From: JBNRMR01 sp050942895
Lineage (GTDB): Bacteria; Bacillota; Clostridia; Christensenellales; UBA1750
Reading direction: 5' to 3'
Assembly (NCBI GenBank): GCA_050942895.1
Contig: JBMNOE010000016.1
Location: forward strand, 1 to 57,393
Length of the DNA: 57,393 nt
Shown in pieces: positions 42,340-52,073 of the stretch. The notes under the pieces were generated by a model. It had not been told where the DNA came from. It saw nothing but the letters and a program-made list of their open reading frames with translations, and ran no database searches. Numbering within the stretch: position 1 is the first letter of the stretch; every line of letters begins with the position of its first letter. Position numbers and translations under genes: made by a program.

Positions 42340-43284
42340 TTAGTATTTGATATTCACAATGCGTCTGATTATCAAAAACCCTGTCACTTCAAGCAAGGCC
42401 GCAACAACAAGCATCGTTATGCCGGCGGTCGAATCAAAAAAGTACTGGACATAGGAAGGGTTAACAAGCATGAAAAATAAAAGAAGAACCACCGGCAGAA
42501 TGCCGATTATCTTTCCCGACGTCCTGCCTGTTGTAGTCAGCACTTTTATTTCGGATTTCATTTTAAAGCGCTCTTTTATGGTGCTTGTGATGCTTGTTAG
42601 AATCTCGGAAAGATTTCCTCCGATCTGCCGCTGTATCAGTATAGCCGAGACTATCATCATGTAGTTTTGGCTGTTCATTCTTTCCGCCATATTCATAAGC
42701 GCTTTTTCCAGCGTGCTCCCCAGGCTGATTTCGCGCAGCGCCCGCGCATATTCCTTAGATATAGGCTCGGGCATTTCTTTTGAAATGCTGATTAGTGCCT
42801 GATGAAGCGTAAGGCCGCTTTTTAGACAGCTACTCATGATGGCGATGGCCTCAACGAGCTGTTTTTCAAAGAGCTCTATGCGCTTGAGTTTCTTTGTGCG
42901 TAAAAAAACGGGAGGTAAAAACAGTCCGATCAATAACAGCCCGAGAAAAACAAATATATTCGCCGTAAAGAGGTATGAAAGAAATGACGGCACAATGGCA
43001 GCCAAAGCCCAACCCAATAAAAATTCGGACGGACGAATCGGCAGTCCGGCTGAGGCGAGTTCATTTTCTATTTGAAAAAATGCCTTGATAGGCTTTTTCT
43101 CTTTTCTTGCCTCGATATTTTCAGCTCTTATTTTTTTCGCTTCATCCTCTTTATTATTTGCAGAAAATATCCTTGCAAGCCTTTTTTGCATATTGGACTT
43201 TTCTTTAAATGCTGCCATTAGAACGATCATGGTGAGAACGAAAACGTTGGCAGCAAGGAAAAGCGACAGAATTTGCTTGCTCAC
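42340..43284 (-). CDS. tadB: Tad pilus inner-membrane platform protein TadB
   Basis: The 314-aa product is the second F-family platform protein, with the block LVEAIAIMSSCLKSGLTLHQ and helices at both ends. The GTG start at 43284 follows AGGGG. It lies 16 nt after tadA. Confidence 0.92.
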   Translation of the reverse strand: MSKQILSLFLAANVFVLTMIVLMAAFKEKSNMQKRLARIFSANNKEDEAKKIRAENIEARKEKKPIKAFFQIENELASAGLPIRPSEFLLGWALAAIVPSFLSYLFTANIFVFLGLLLIGLFLPPVFLRTKKLKRIELFEKQLVEAIAIMSSCLKSGLTLHQALISISKEMPEPISKEYARALREISLGSTLEKALMNMAERMNSQNYMMIVSAILIQRQIGGNLSEILTSITSTIKERFKMKSEIKVLTTTGRTSGKIIGILPVVLLLFFMLVNPSYVQYFFDSTAGITMLVVAALLEVTGFLIIRRIVNIKY

Positions 43285-43300
43285 CCCTTAACACCCCTAA

Positions 43301-44647
43301 CTAATCATTTCTGAACCAGTCGCTGTTGACGGCCACACCGTTGCCGGAAATTTTTTCTGCGCAGCGCGGGTGCACGCCGGTGCTTATGAATCGCCCTTTG
43401 AATCTTCCGCCGCTGTCGATATCGCCGGAGGTTTCATATTTGAATATATCCTGCATGATCACTGTATCACCCTCCATGCCGTTTATCTCTGAAATGTTGA
43501 CAACTTTTCTTGTGCCGTCCCGAAGCCTTGCCTGCTGAACAATGATATCGATAGCCGAGGATATCTGTTCTCTAATCGCTTTCAGCGGCAGTTCCATGCC
43601 ATTCATCAGAATCATGGTTTCGATTCTTGAAAGCGAGTCCCTCGGTGAATTCGCATGTATCGTCGTAAGGGAACCGTCATGGCCTGTGTTCATTGCCTGA
43701 AGCATGTCCATCGTTTCAGAGGAGCGCACCTCTCCCACAATTATTCGGTCGGGGCGCATTCTAAGGGCGTTGATAACAAGCTGCCGAATTGTAATTTGGC
43801 CCTTATTTTCAAGGTTCGCAGGCCTGCTTTCAAGTGTAATAACATGCTCTTGAAGAAGCTGCAGCTCTGCGGCGTCTTCAATGGTGATGATGCGCTCATT
43901 GTTCGGTATAAAGCTTGAAAGGGCGTTTAGAAGCGTTGTTTTCCCGCTGCCGGTTCCCCCGGAGACTATTATGTTGAGCTTTCCCTTCACACATGCTTCT
44001 AAAAAGGCGATCATTTTTCTTGAAAGTGAGCCAAAATCCAAAAGCTGTTCGGCTTTGATGGGCGTGCTGGAAAACTTTCTGATTGTTATCACCGGCCCGC
44101 TAAGTGAAAGAGGAGGGATTATAACATTGACCCTGGAGCCGTCGGCAAGCCTTGCATCCACCATCGGACTTGACTCGTCAATCCTCCTGCCGACAGATGA
44201 GACTATTCGATCAATTATATTCATCACATGCTCGTCGTCCCTAAAGACGATGTCCGATCTTATGATCTCGCCCTTTCTTTCAATATATATTTTATCCGGT
44301 CCGTTGACCATTATCTCCGAAATTGAAGGATCTTTAAGCAGCACTTCAAGGGGGCCGTACCCAACGATATCGTCCAGCATTTCCTCGGATATTTTCATTC
44401 TTTCAATAATGTTGATATCTTCGGCTTCGGCGGCTACCGTCGCTTCGATTATGCTGTATATCTCGTTGGATATTTCGCCGCTTTTTATGGCTATGTCGCG
44501 CTTATTGATTTCATCTATAACCTTCTGATGGATTTTCCCCTTGATATTCTCATGTTCATTGTGGCGCCGGCTTGCCGGCCTGATGTTTTCTTGTTCGATA
44601 TCATTTTGGCCTGTCCTTTGGCGCTCCATTCTTTCAAGCAGTCCCAC
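43301..44647 (-). CDS. tadA: Tad pilus assembly ATPase TadA/CpaF
   Basis: The 448-aa product is a type II/IV secretion ATPase. Walker A is SGGTGSGKTTLL, the Asp box IITIEDAAELQL, Walker B DRIIVGEVRSSE and the His box GHDGSLTTIHAN. It powers pilus polymerisation. The N-terminal 60 residues are polar. The GTG start at 44647 has AGGAGAG upstream. A single TadA is present, as usual for tad loci. Confidence 0.95.
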   Translation of the reverse strand: MGLLERMERQRTGQNDIEQENIRPASRRHNEHENIKGKIHQKVIDEINKRDIAIKSGEISNEIYSIIEATVAAEAEDINIIERMKISEEMLDDIVGYGPLEVLLKDPSISEIMVNGPDKIYIERKGEIIRSDIVFRDDEHVMNIIDRIVSSVGRRIDESSPMVDARLADGSRVNVIIPPLSLSGPVITIRKFSSTPIKAEQLLDFGSLSRKMIAFLEACVKGKLNIIVSGGTGSGKTTLLNALSSFIPNNERIITIEDAAELQLLQEHVITLESRPANLENKGQITIRQLVINALRMRPDRIIVGEVRSSETMDMLQAMNTGHDGSLTTIHANSPRDSLSRIETMILMNGMELPLKAIREQISSAIDIIVQQARLRDGTRKVVNISEINGMEGDTVIMQDIFKYETSGDIDSGGRFKGRFISTGVHPRCAEKISGNGVAVNSDWFRND

Positions 44648-44689
44648 AAAAGCTCTCCTTTCAGCCTGTCCTTTATACTGGCGGGATTA

Positions 44690-45835
44690 TCAGCTTTGAG
44701 TCTCCAGCCTTTTCAGCACATTTTGCGAAAGCTGGCGAAGTTCTCTGGCAATTTCTGTCCTTGGATACCCAAGCACTATCGGAATGCCCCTGTTGTGGCT
44801 GTTAAGGGCTGTTTTATTATCAAAAGAAACAATGTTGCTTGCCGTGCGCTCAAGAAGCTGGTGAACATCCTTGACCGTGATAATTCCTTTTGCTGCCTTG
44901 TTGATGACGAGCTCAAGCTTGTCCGATTGGCGGAGAGAATCGAATATATTCATGCTTGTCTTTGTGTTGCGAAGGGAAGAAATATCTATGCCTGTTATGA
45001 GCAGTATCAAGTCGGCGTTTTCGATGGCAACCACCGTGCTTTCGCTGAAATAAGGCGAGGTGTCGATGATGATATAGTCATAATAAGGCCGCATAGCCGT
45101 GATGATAGCCTCGATGTTTTTAGCGGACACATACTCCGCATATTCGGGGCTGTTAGGCGCACATAAAATACTCACCCCGGAGTGGTGCATGACAAGCATG
45201 CGCTTGATGGCGTTAATGTCGGAAGCATCCTTGCCCTGGGAAATTTCCGCAATCGTGTTTTTGGATTCGATATCAAAATAAGCGTTTACATCGCCAAACT
45301 GCAGATCGGCGTCTATAATCGCGATCTTCTTTCCCATCTGCGAAAGCATTACCGCAAGATTTACAGCTATGGTGGTTTTACCTATTCCGCCTTTGGAGCC
45401 AAAAACAGTGACCACTTTGGATTGCATGTTGGCATTGACCGATTTAGTGCTCTGAAGCCTCGCCATTTCAAGCTGGTGGGATGTCCGTATGATGTCGATC
45501 AGCTCGTCTGTATCGGCCGGATGCTTAAACACCCTTCGCACGCCGGCCAACATGGCTGTTTCAATCATCTTCATATCGGTTTTATCGCAAATAAGAATTA
45601 CTCCGCAGCCCAAGCCCTGCGCATATGTATCGCCAGCTAAATTAATTGTTTCGCTGTAATCATAGTCGCATTGAAGGATGACAATATTGGGGCGCAGACT
45701 GCTTATTTTTTCAATCGCATGATCGTCCAGCCTGGCAACGCCAACTATGGCGAGGCTGTTGTTGGCCAGCTGTTGTTTTATTTCATAAAGCCTGCTGTCA
45801 CTGTGCCCGATCAGCATAACCTTTATTCTTTCCAT
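44690..45835 (-). CDS. tadZ: Tad localisation ATPase TadZ/CpaE
   Basis: The 381-aa product joins an N-terminal receiver-like domain (about residues 1-120; phospho-acceptor region VILQCDYDY) to a MinD/ParA-type ATPase with the deviant Walker A SKGGIGKTT and IIDADLQFGDVNAYFD. TadZ proteins place the pilus at the cell pole. It fits with a DivIVA-like protein at the operon's end. Confidence 0.93.
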   Translation of the reverse strand: MERIKVMLIGHSDSRLYEIKQQLANNSLAIVGVARLDDHAIEKISSLRPNIVILQCDYDYSETINLAGDTYAQGLGCGVILICDKTDMKMIETAMLAGVRRVFKHPADTDELIDIIRTSHQLEMARLQSTKSVNANMQSKVVTVFGSKGGIGKTTIAVNLAVMLSQMGKKIAIIDADLQFGDVNAYFDIESKNTIAEISQGKDASDINAIKRMLVMHHSGVSILCAPNSPEYAEYVSAKNIEAIITAMRPYYDYIIIDTSPYFSESTVVAIENADLILLITGIDISSLRNTKTSMNIFDSLRQSDKLELVINKAAKGIITVKDVHQLLERTASNIVSFDNKTALNSHNRGIPIVLGYPRTEIARELRQLSQNVLKRLETQS

Positions 45836-45864
45836 ACATTAAATCCTTTCGGAAGCCTTTCCTG

Positions 45865-46536
45865 TTACTCCATAGTGAATGGAGAAGGATCGACCAACTG
45901 ATTATCGATAATTGAGCGCAGAACAAGACGGCATTTGCCTTCAGAAAGCGCATAGCTTACTTTCAGTACATCTTGCACGGGCAGGGAAACAGTGACCGAT
46001 GTGCTTGACGCAGCTTCCGGGTCCTGGCTTGATCCTATCCGTAAAACCTCGATATTTTCAGCTATCATATACGCTTTTAAAACATTCTCGCCGTCAACTT
46101 GGGTGATCATTATGGAGATGATATCGATGCGGTCTCCCTTTTTGATTTCGCCTGCAACGCCGCTTATTTCGTCGGTCTTAATCGTCAAAGCCCGCTGGTC
46201 GGTATCGATTGAATAGGATAGATCGGCGCTTTTATCGCTCAACTCTCCAACCTTTGAACGCAGAATTTGTTCGTTTGGCTCTATGGTCTGTGCCGCAACC
46301 TTGCCGATAATCGCGTTAATTGAGTCGGATGACAGCGCGTGAACAGCTTGCTCCGGAAGGCTTACAACCTCAAGCATATCCGATGTGATAACCGTGTGCT
46401 TCTGGATCTGAACCTTTGCAACAACGGCGGATTTGGTTGGGTATTCATATTGCTTTTCGATGTTTGTTGCATAATTATACACCAAAAAACCTGTGATGAC
46501 AGCCAATATTAACGATATAATGACAAGCTTTTTCAA
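45865..46536 (-). CDS. cpaB: Tad pilus protein CpaB/RcpC
   Basis: The 223-aa product has an N-terminal membrane helix, a SAF domain (AKVQIQKHTVITSDMLEVVS) and the RcpC-type domain (GEIKKGDRIDIISIM). In diderms it works with the secretin; here no secretin is encoded, as expected for a monoderm, and it may guide the pilus through the wall. Confidence 0.9.
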   Translation of the reverse strand: MKKLVIISLILAVITGFLVYNYATNIEKQYEYPTKSAVVAKVQIQKHTVITSDMLEVVSLPEQAVHALSSDSINAIIGKVAAQTIEPNEQILRSKVGELSDKSADLSYSIDTDQRALTIKTDEISGVAGEIKKGDRIDIISIMITQVDGENVLKAYMIAENIEVLRIGSSQDPEAASSTSVTVSLPVQDVLKVSYALSEGKCRLVLRSIIDNQLVDPSPFTME

Positions 46537-46558
46537 GTCTTTTTAACGCACCTTTCAA

Positions 46559-47593
46559 TCATTCTGCAAGCACAAGCCCGCTAATGCCGTAGAAGTTTTC
46601 ATCCGAAAGCTCCTCTCCCGAGGCTTTTCCGTCGGAGATTATATTTAAAAATGTGCCGGTTATATAACCGTTATTTGTTTGATCTTCAAGCAAGAAGGCT
46701 GCAAAGCCACAAACACGGACTGTCTTTTTTGCGTCCGGTTCGTAGACTACAACCTTTATAACCCGCCGACAGTTTGGGTCGTACCGCCCGGTTATGCAGC
46801 CCAGGCCTCCGCTTTGAGCGTCGAAATGGGTGCAGTCGTTATAGCGCGCGCTAAAGCCCTGGTATGTCGGGCCGGTCATGTTTCCGGGTTCCTCGATCAA
46901 AATATCTCCGATGTATACCTCCCCCGGATACCCCTGGGCCAGCCAAAGCCTGTAATCGTTTGCACCACCGCCGGGCTTGCCGTCAAGATCCAAGGCTCCA
47001 AAGGAGAAAATATTGCCGCTTTTTTTGCCGTATTTTAATACGACATGTTCCAGATCGCCGCTTTCCATCCGTTCTTTCAGCTCTGATTCAAGAAGCCCCA
47101 AGGGCGCCAAGCCCGTGGTCGAGCTGATTGGAGAAAGCTTTACAATGGCCTTTCTTGTAAAGTTTATGCTGTCGATTCCCAGCACTGATGCAAAAACAGT
47201 CGTGTATTCCTGGCCTGCCTCAATTTTCATGCTTGTATATTTGCCCATGAAAACATCATCCAAAATGATATCGCTCCGTGACAGATTATCATATCCGTTA
47301 AATGAGGCATAGATTATCGCATTATCCTTAATCTGATTTTGCGCACTGATGTCGCTTGTATCCACAGGAAGCATTCTGCCGGCGGAATATGCCGCGGCGT
47401 CAATCGCCTTTTGAACTTGGCCGGCACCAAGATAGGCCATGCCCACGTCTATGGCCAGGGCAGCCATGCCAAGCAGCACAACCATTGCCACTGCAACAAT
47501 AATTACAATGGAGCCGTTCTCATGGTCAGCGGCCAAGGCGGTTAATTTCGCGCCGGCCATTCTTTTTATTTTCGTGAAGCGGGTGTTTTTCAT
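46559..47593 (-). CDS. tadG: TadG-like pilus-associated protein
   Basis: The 344-aa product begins with a polar segment and the Tad-type N-terminal helix (ENGSIVIIVAVAMVVLLGMA, then AIDVGMAYLGAGQVQKAIDA), followed by a large extracytoplasmic domain with several cysteines (CTHFDAQSGGLGC, DPNCRRV). It is probably a minor pseudopilin or tip component. The 3-nt gap to the upstream tadE suggests coupled translation. Confidence 0.85.
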   Translation of the reverse strand: MKNTRFTKIKRMAGAKLTALAADHENGSIVIIVAVAMVVLLGMAALAIDVGMAYLGAGQVQKAIDAAAYSAGRMLPVDTSDISAQNQIKDNAIIYASFNGYDNLSRSDIILDDVFMGKYTSMKIEAGQEYTTVFASVLGIDSINFTRKAIVKLSPISSTTGLAPLGLLESELKERMESGDLEHVVLKYGKKSGNIFSFGALDLDGKPGGGANDYRLWLAQGYPGEVYIGDILIEEPGNMTGPTYQGFSARYNDCTHFDAQSGGLGCITGRYDPNCRRVIKVVVYEPDAKKTVRVCGFAAFLLEDQTNNGYITGTFLNIISDGKASGEELSDENFYGISGLVLAE

Positions 47594-47596
47594 GCT

Positions 47597-48016
47597 CTAT
47601 TCCACCTTCATTCTGCATGATGAATTGAGCGAAACGGCCTGTCCTTCAAAGAAGATGCCCACAACCGGCGTCAATATGGAAACTTCAGCCGAAACGTCGA
47701 TGATTACATCTCCCGACCGCCTGTCATTGGGGTTTGTGAAAGTGACGGCTACGTTCATAGAGCCACGCATTCTCTGCGGCACCAAAGACAGGGTGTATTC
47801 TTTTATGTCAGCAACAGCACCGCTCCCGCTTGAATGTACTATCGCATATCTTGCGCCTTCCCTTGCGCTGTGGTCTACTGCGTTCTGGTTTGTGATGATC
47901 CAGCCGTAATCAATAATTCCGCATAAAATGATGATCAGTATGGGCAGCGTTATCGCAAGCTCAACAACGGCCTGCCCGGCTTCATTTTTCATTCGTTTAA
48001 GGGCGGTGAAAACCAT
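47597..48016 (-). CDS. tadE: TadE-like pseudopilin
   Basis: The 139-aa product has the TadE pattern: a polar start, then EAGQAVVELAITLPILIIIL with the conserved Glu of the pseudopilin helix, and a compact C-terminal domain. The ATG at 48016 follows GAGGAGGCGGCATTG. Confidence 0.9.
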   Translation of the reverse strand: MVFTALKRMKNEAGQAVVELAITLPILIIILCGIIDYGWIITNQNAVDHSAREGARYAIVHSSGSGAVADIKEYTLSLVPQRMRGSMNVAVTFTNPNDRRSGDVIIDVSAEVSILTPVVGIFFEGQAVSLNSSCRMKVE

Positions 48017-48174
48017 CAATGCCGCCTCCTCTCATCGTGTATAATTTAAATAGTGTGGTTCCGGTTTGGCCTTGCGCCCAGCTTCAAAAAAGGATTTTAG
48101 CCGCACCTGAAGCAGCAGGTGCAGCTAAAATTTCAAGTTACCAATTAAGAAGCAGAATCATAGTGCGATTTTTA

Positions 48175-48357
48175 TCACTGTGCTGCTGGTGGTTCTGATG
48201 CATCGAATTCGATACTGTCGAAAAGCTCGGAGATTTTAGGCCCTAGGAGCCATACGACGCCGACAACCATAACCGCAATAACGGCTATGATAAGCCCGTA
48301 CTCAACCATTCCCTGTCCGTCTTCCTCGCGAATCAGCTTCATGACCATGTTCTTCAT
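48175..48357 (-). CDS. flp: Flp-type major pilin
   Basis: The 60-aa prepilin has the Flp processing motif: after the basic leader, the Gly of REEDG precedes QGMVEYG, giving Glu and Tyr at mature positions 5 and 6. A hydrophobic helix follows (LIIAVIAVMVVGVVWLLG). It is the only Flp pilin in the locus and lies between the prepilin peptidase and tadE. An inverted GCTGC-type stem near 48100-48122, between flp and tadE, may limit read-through and favour pilin production. Confidence 0.95.
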   Translation of the reverse strand: MKNMVMKLIREEDGQGMVEYGLIIAVIAVMVVGVVWLLGPKISELFDSIEFDASEPPAAQ

Positions 48358-48418
48358 TTTCGTTTCCTCCTCTTTATTTTTTTTATATTCTGAAAAGTTC
48401 TCACTTTTTCATTCAATA

Positions 48419-49093
48419 TCAGCCCGCCAGCATCCGGGTGAAATATTCAAAGGGCCCATGGGATGTCAGAGCCGTGAAGACCATGGTCGCAACCATGCTT
48501 GCCGCGATAAAAGGCCCTAAAGCAACTTTTGATTTCAGCCCGCCCTTTTTTGATATGATCAAATAAGCGGCATAAACCAGCAGGAATGCAGCCATAAGAA
48601 TGACCGAGGCCAAAAAATCATTTAGGGCCAATATGAAGCCAACGGCAGAGGCGAGTTTTACATCCCCGAGGCCGACGCCGCCTTTTTTAAACAGCGCAGG
48701 AAAGAGGAACAGCAAGAGCCCAACCGCCGCCCCCAAAAGATAAGACGGCAGTTCGGCATATCTTTGGCCTAAAAGCAAAACGATCAGATGAACGATAAAA
48801 AGCGCCGCCAGCAGTTCGTTGGGTATCTTTCTAATCAGAATATCGATGGCCGAAAGCATAATGCAGATGGATGCTATAATCGCGATTTCTATTGCGTACA
48901 GGCTGGTGCCGCAAAAATGCCAAATGGCAAGCCAGACTGCACAATTAGTGCCCATCCATATGGCCGTATGGACGGCGCCGTTTGAAAGCCTCTGCGCGAT
49001 CTTGGCGTCAGTTCTGCTTTGAACCAGCTTATAACTGACTTTTTCCATCAAGTAGCCCACTGCCAAACCAAGCACAAGCACCAAAGCAAACAA
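48419..49093 (-). CDS. tadV: Prepilin peptidase TadV/CpaA
   Basis: The 224-aa A24-type aspartic peptidase has about six membrane helices. Its two active-site Asp lie in SAIDILIRKIPN and GVGLGDVKLASAVG. It lacks the N-terminal methylase domain, as usual for TadV. The TTG start at 49093 follows AGGATGTGAT. It is the first gene of the operon, about 200 nt downstream of the transcription start. Confidence 0.92.
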   Translation of the reverse strand: MFALVLVLGLAVGYLMEKVSYKLVQSRTDAKIAQRLSNGAVHTAIWMGTNCAVWLAIWHFCGTSLYAIEIAIIASICIMLSAIDILIRKIPNELLAALFIVHLIVLLLGQRYAELPSYLLGAAVGLLLFLFPALFKKGGVGLGDVKLASAVGFILALNDFLASVILMAAFLLVYAAYLIISKKGGLKSKVALGPFIAASMVATMVFTALTSHGPFEYFTRMLAG

Positions 49094-49151
49094 TGCAAAT
49101 CACATCCTGAACCTAAAATAGCAGACACAAAAGACACAAAAGAAATAAAGA

Positions 49152-49177
49152 CAAAAAAGCAGCGGCCCGCCGCTGCT
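49152..49177 (-). terminator. Leader terminator of the tad operon
   Basis: On the minus strand AGCAGCGG, loop CGGG, CCGCTGCT, then TTTTTT. It stands between the c-di-GMP aptamer and tadV, so it can stop transcription before the pilus genes. A separate stem (49183-49189 with 49202-49208) joins it to the aptamer and may be part of the switch. Confidence 0.88.
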
Positions 49178-49206
49178 GATTAACATCTGCATAACAAGAT
49201 ACAGAT

Positions 49207-49292
49207 GTAAGTTGCAACTGGCTGTCATCGGTTAAGACCATTAGACCCTTTAGCTTTGCGCCCCTGCCTTTCGACAAGTTTGCCAAAATATT
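49207..49292 (-). promoter_or_regulatory. Class I cyclic di-GMP riboswitch (GEMM-I)
   Basis: The minus strand matches the class in order: TTGGCAAACTTG, the GAAA tetraloop in TCGAAAGGC, GGGGCGCAAAGC, the tetraloop receptor in GGGTCTAATGG, and GATGACAGCC followed by the closing TTGCAA. It lies about 5 nt after the predicted transcription start of the tad operon. Whether ligand turns pili on or off cannot be decided by eye. Confidence 0.92.
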
Positions 49293-49303
49293 GAGTTAAT
49301 ATA

Positions 49304-49332
49304 TATATAACAGCAGAAAATGATGTTGTCAA
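49304..49332 (-). promoter_or_regulatory. Promoter of the tad operon
   Basis: On the minus strand TTGACA (49332-49327), 17 nt, then TATATA (49309-49304). It starts just upstream of the riboswitch. Between 49333 and 49564 the DNA is AT-rich with no gene; a loose GCCGTTT/AAACGGC stem lies near 49470-49490. Confidence 0.88.
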
Positions 49333-49564
49333 GGGATTTGTGCATAATTTATGTAAAATCATGGCGTTTTTTGCAAATAGGGAGTGCTGCTATCCCTTTT
49401 TATGCATCACAAAAATATCCCCGTAAGAATTTATCATATATTTTACATCATAAAAGGCGCCGTTTTGCTTATTTGGGGGAAACGGCTTGAACCATAACGG
49501 TCCTCAAGGGGACGGCAATGCTATGCAATAATATTCATGCAGCATATTATCTGCGTATCTGCGC

Positions 49565-50404
49565 TCAGAGGAACGCGACGATCACGCCTCCGCGCTCGGC
49601 ATAGAAGCTGTCCAACCCTCTTGTTTTTAGAATTGTCACCTTTGCATTATTCCAGTGGCTGAGCACGCCTGCGCGTATCTTCTCCGCCATTTTTTCGTTA
49701 TAGCAATGGCTGATGGCAACCTCCCCACCCTGAAAACCACGCTGCTTTAAATCGCTCAATATCAGGTCTATAGCTTTGGCTGTTCCCCTGGCTTTTCCCT
49801 TTATAGCGATTTTGCCTTCATCGCTGGCAATGCCAACCCCCCACACGCCCAATGTCTTCGCAATAAATCCTGTAATCTTGCTCATTCGCCCATTCTTTAC
49901 AAGGTTATTAAAAGAAGACAGCGCAAAAATAGTCTTGGCGTCCTCCAAAAACTTTTCCGCTTTTTCTGTTATTGTTTCAAAGGGGTGCTGGCCTTTAATC
50001 CATTCGGCAAGATGGTGTATGCACATGGCTATCTCCGGGCCTGCGGAGCGAGAATCAAGAACGGCAATCTTTTTTTCCGGATGCTCTGACATGACTATAT
50101 CAACAGCAGCCATGGCGCTGTTATAGCTGCCTGACAAACCTCCGGATATTGTGATGGCTATGGTCTGTTCAGCTTTTCTGAACTGCTCTGCCCATGCGTT
50201 CGGCGAAGGGCATGCGGAGGAGGTTATAGTGGGGGACGCTTCCATATCATCAAGCATTTTGGGGATGTCCAGCTGCTCGTCATCCACATAATCGTGGCCT
50301 CCAATGCTGAGAACGAAGCTGACTGTAGAAAAACCTGTCCCCTCAAAGTCAATATCTTTTTCCATCAAGTCGCATGAGGAGTCCGCAACAATATTCCATT
50401 TCAT
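49565..50404 (-). CDS. DegV-family fatty-acid-binding protein
   Basis: The 279-aa product has the DegV pattern: IVADSSCDL, the ligand Thr-Ser block TITSSACPSPNAW, GLSGSYNSA and LDSRSAGPE. Members bind a fatty acid and, in some Firmicutes, present it to a fatty-acid kinase. The ATG follows AGGAAAGGAACC. It is not obviously in an operon with the MFS gene, which lies 311 nt away. Confidence 0.92.
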   Translation of the reverse strand: MKWNIVADSSCDLMEKDIDFEGTGFSTVSFVLSIGGHDYVDDEQLDIPKMLDDMEASPTITSSACPSPNAWAEQFRKAEQTIAITISGGLSGSYNSAMAAVDIVMSEHPEKKIAVLDSRSAGPEIAMCIHHLAEWIKGQHPFETITEKAEKFLEDAKTIFALSSFNNLVKNGRMSKITGFIAKTLGVWGVGIASDEGKIAIKGKARGTAKAIDLILSDLKQRGFQGGEVAISHCYNEKMAEKIRAGVLSHWNNAKVTILKTRGLDSFYAERGGVIVAFL

Positions 50405-50715
50405 GTTCAGGTTCCTTTCCTCAGAATGTTTCCAAAAAATAAGTTCTGAGAGTTTAATAAATCAAATATACAGCATTTAAAGGAAAATTGGAAGCATTAT
50501 ATTATCGATTGGCTGAGATTGTTAAAAGCTAAAGGGATTTTATTTCAAATCGCTGCGCGTTAGCTCGGCAGATATAGCGGCGCTCAAAAAAGATGCTAAT
50601 CATTGGCATGCCGAGGATGAGGGGAAAACAGAAAAAACAGGAAAAGGCTCTGCATACTTTAGTGGGGTAATCGGAACGTTTTATTATTCGGCCCATGAAT
50701 GCCTATAGCGGCAGT
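50405..50715. other. Intergenic region, nothing recognised
   Basis: No gene, RNA or clear promoter is visible in these 311 nt apart from the degV binding site at the left end. All frames are broken by stops. Confidence 0.6.
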
Positions 50716-51882
50716 TTAAGCCTTGCCGCCTTTCTTCATTGTAATTCTAAAGGTCAATTCCGTCATGCTTATCATAATAATTATGAAAACCATGAGGTAC
50801 AAGGGAAGTATTGCGTAGCTTATCAATGTGCCGAGAAGCCCGAACAGAGGAGGAATAAATGTAGAGCCGACATAGGCGCTGGCCATTTGAATCCCGATAA
50901 TCGCTCCGGAATTTTCTTCGCCGAAGTTATTCGGTGTGGAATGAATAATGCAGGGATAAATCGGCGCACAGCCGAGCCCGATAATGATAAGCCCGACAAG
51001 TGAAACTACCGGATTCGCTGTGGGAATCATCAATGTGAAAACCCCGCAGGATAAAATGCAGGCGCCGAGAACGATCATCTTTCTGTCACCGAGATTATTC
51101 ATAATAAAGCCGCTGAGGAATCTGCCGGCGGTCAGCCCTATGTAAAACAGCGAAGCAAATTGCGCTGCACGGTCCGCAGCCATGCCTTTTGCTTCAACCA
51201 GATAGGTGCTGGCCCAATGCATTGCGGTTGCCTCCGCGGCACAATATGCGAAAAAGCCGATCAAAAGGAAGGGAACTCCCTTGATTTTGAGAGCGCCGAG
51301 CAACCCGATGCTTTTTGCATTGTCTATGACAACTTGACGATTGGCTTTCCAGACAGGGAGCGTGGCGAGGAGAAGCAGGCCTATGCCAAGCTGAATGAAA
51401 GCGATAGTTCGGTATCCGCTGTTCCAAGTTGAATTTATCAGTGTATAGCCCATGACAAAGGGGCTGATAATCGTCCCTACGCCCCAAAAGCAATGCAGCC
51501 AACTCATATGCTTTGATGAATAATTGATAGCGACATAGTTGTTCAGAGCGGCGTCAATTGCCCCGGCGCCAAGGCCGTAAGGAATTGCGAATACAATGAG
51601 CATCCAGAACTTGCTTGAAAAGGAAAAGCCAAACAAAGCGACAGCCGTGAGAAACACGCTGATCACAGTTACAATGCTGGTGCCCAGCTTCCTTGTCAGC
51701 CTGTCTGACAGAAGGCTGGATACAATCGTTCCTCCCGATATGACCATGGAAACAATTCCCATAAAAGAAATCGGCACATTTAAGTCAGCATGCATGACGG
51801 GCCATCCCGAGCCAAGAAGGGAATCGGGGAGCCCCAGGCTGATAAAAGCGATATAAATAAGTGCGAGTAAAAGCGAATACAT
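50716..51882 (-). CDS. Major facilitator superfamily transporter
   Basis: The 388-aa product has 12 hydrophobic helices and the MFS loop motif SDRLTRKLG between helices 2 and 3, with a second half-motif near NNLGDRKMIV. It resembles the FucP/YfkF-type sugar or drug transporters, but no substrate can be named. I use the ATG at 51882 with GGAGAAACAGGA upstream; the frame is open to 51948, past the binding site. Confidence 0.9.
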   Translation of the reverse strand: MYSLLLALIYIAFISLGLPDSLLGSGWPVMHADLNVPISFMGIVSMVISGGTIVSSLLSDRLTRKLGTSIVTVISVFLTAVALFGFSFSSKFWMLIVFAIPYGLGAGAIDAALNNYVAINYSSKHMSWLHCFWGVGTIISPFVMGYTLINSTWNSGYRTIAFIQLGIGLLLLATLPVWKANRQVVIDNAKSIGLLGALKIKGVPFLLIGFFAYCAAEATAMHWASTYLVEAKGMAADRAAQFASLFYIGLTAGRFLSGFIMNNLGDRKMIVLGACILSCGVFTLMIPTANPVVSLVGLIIIGLGCAPIYPCIIHSTPNNFGEENSGAIIGIQMASAYVGSTFIPPLFGLLGTLISYAILPLYLMVFIIIMISMTELTFRITMKKGGKA

Positions 51883-51955
51883 TCCTGTTTCTCCAAATCT
51901 TTGACTTTGGCAACCCAAAATTCTGTTATCAATGAAAAAGCGCGGCAACTACTGA

Positions 51956-51984
51956 AGTATAGCCGAACAAAATTTCATTTGCAA
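51956..51984 (-). promoter_or_regulatory. Promoter of the MFS gene
   Basis: On the minus strand TTGCAA (51984-51979), 17 nt, then TATACT (51961-51956), about 75 nt before the start codon. Confidence 0.8.
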
Positions 51985-52073
51985 CACTTAAGAGAGTTCC
52001 TAATAAAATCAAAACTATCCATACTCTGGAGCCGGATTATACAGTATGTCTATAATGAATAAAGGTGAGCATT

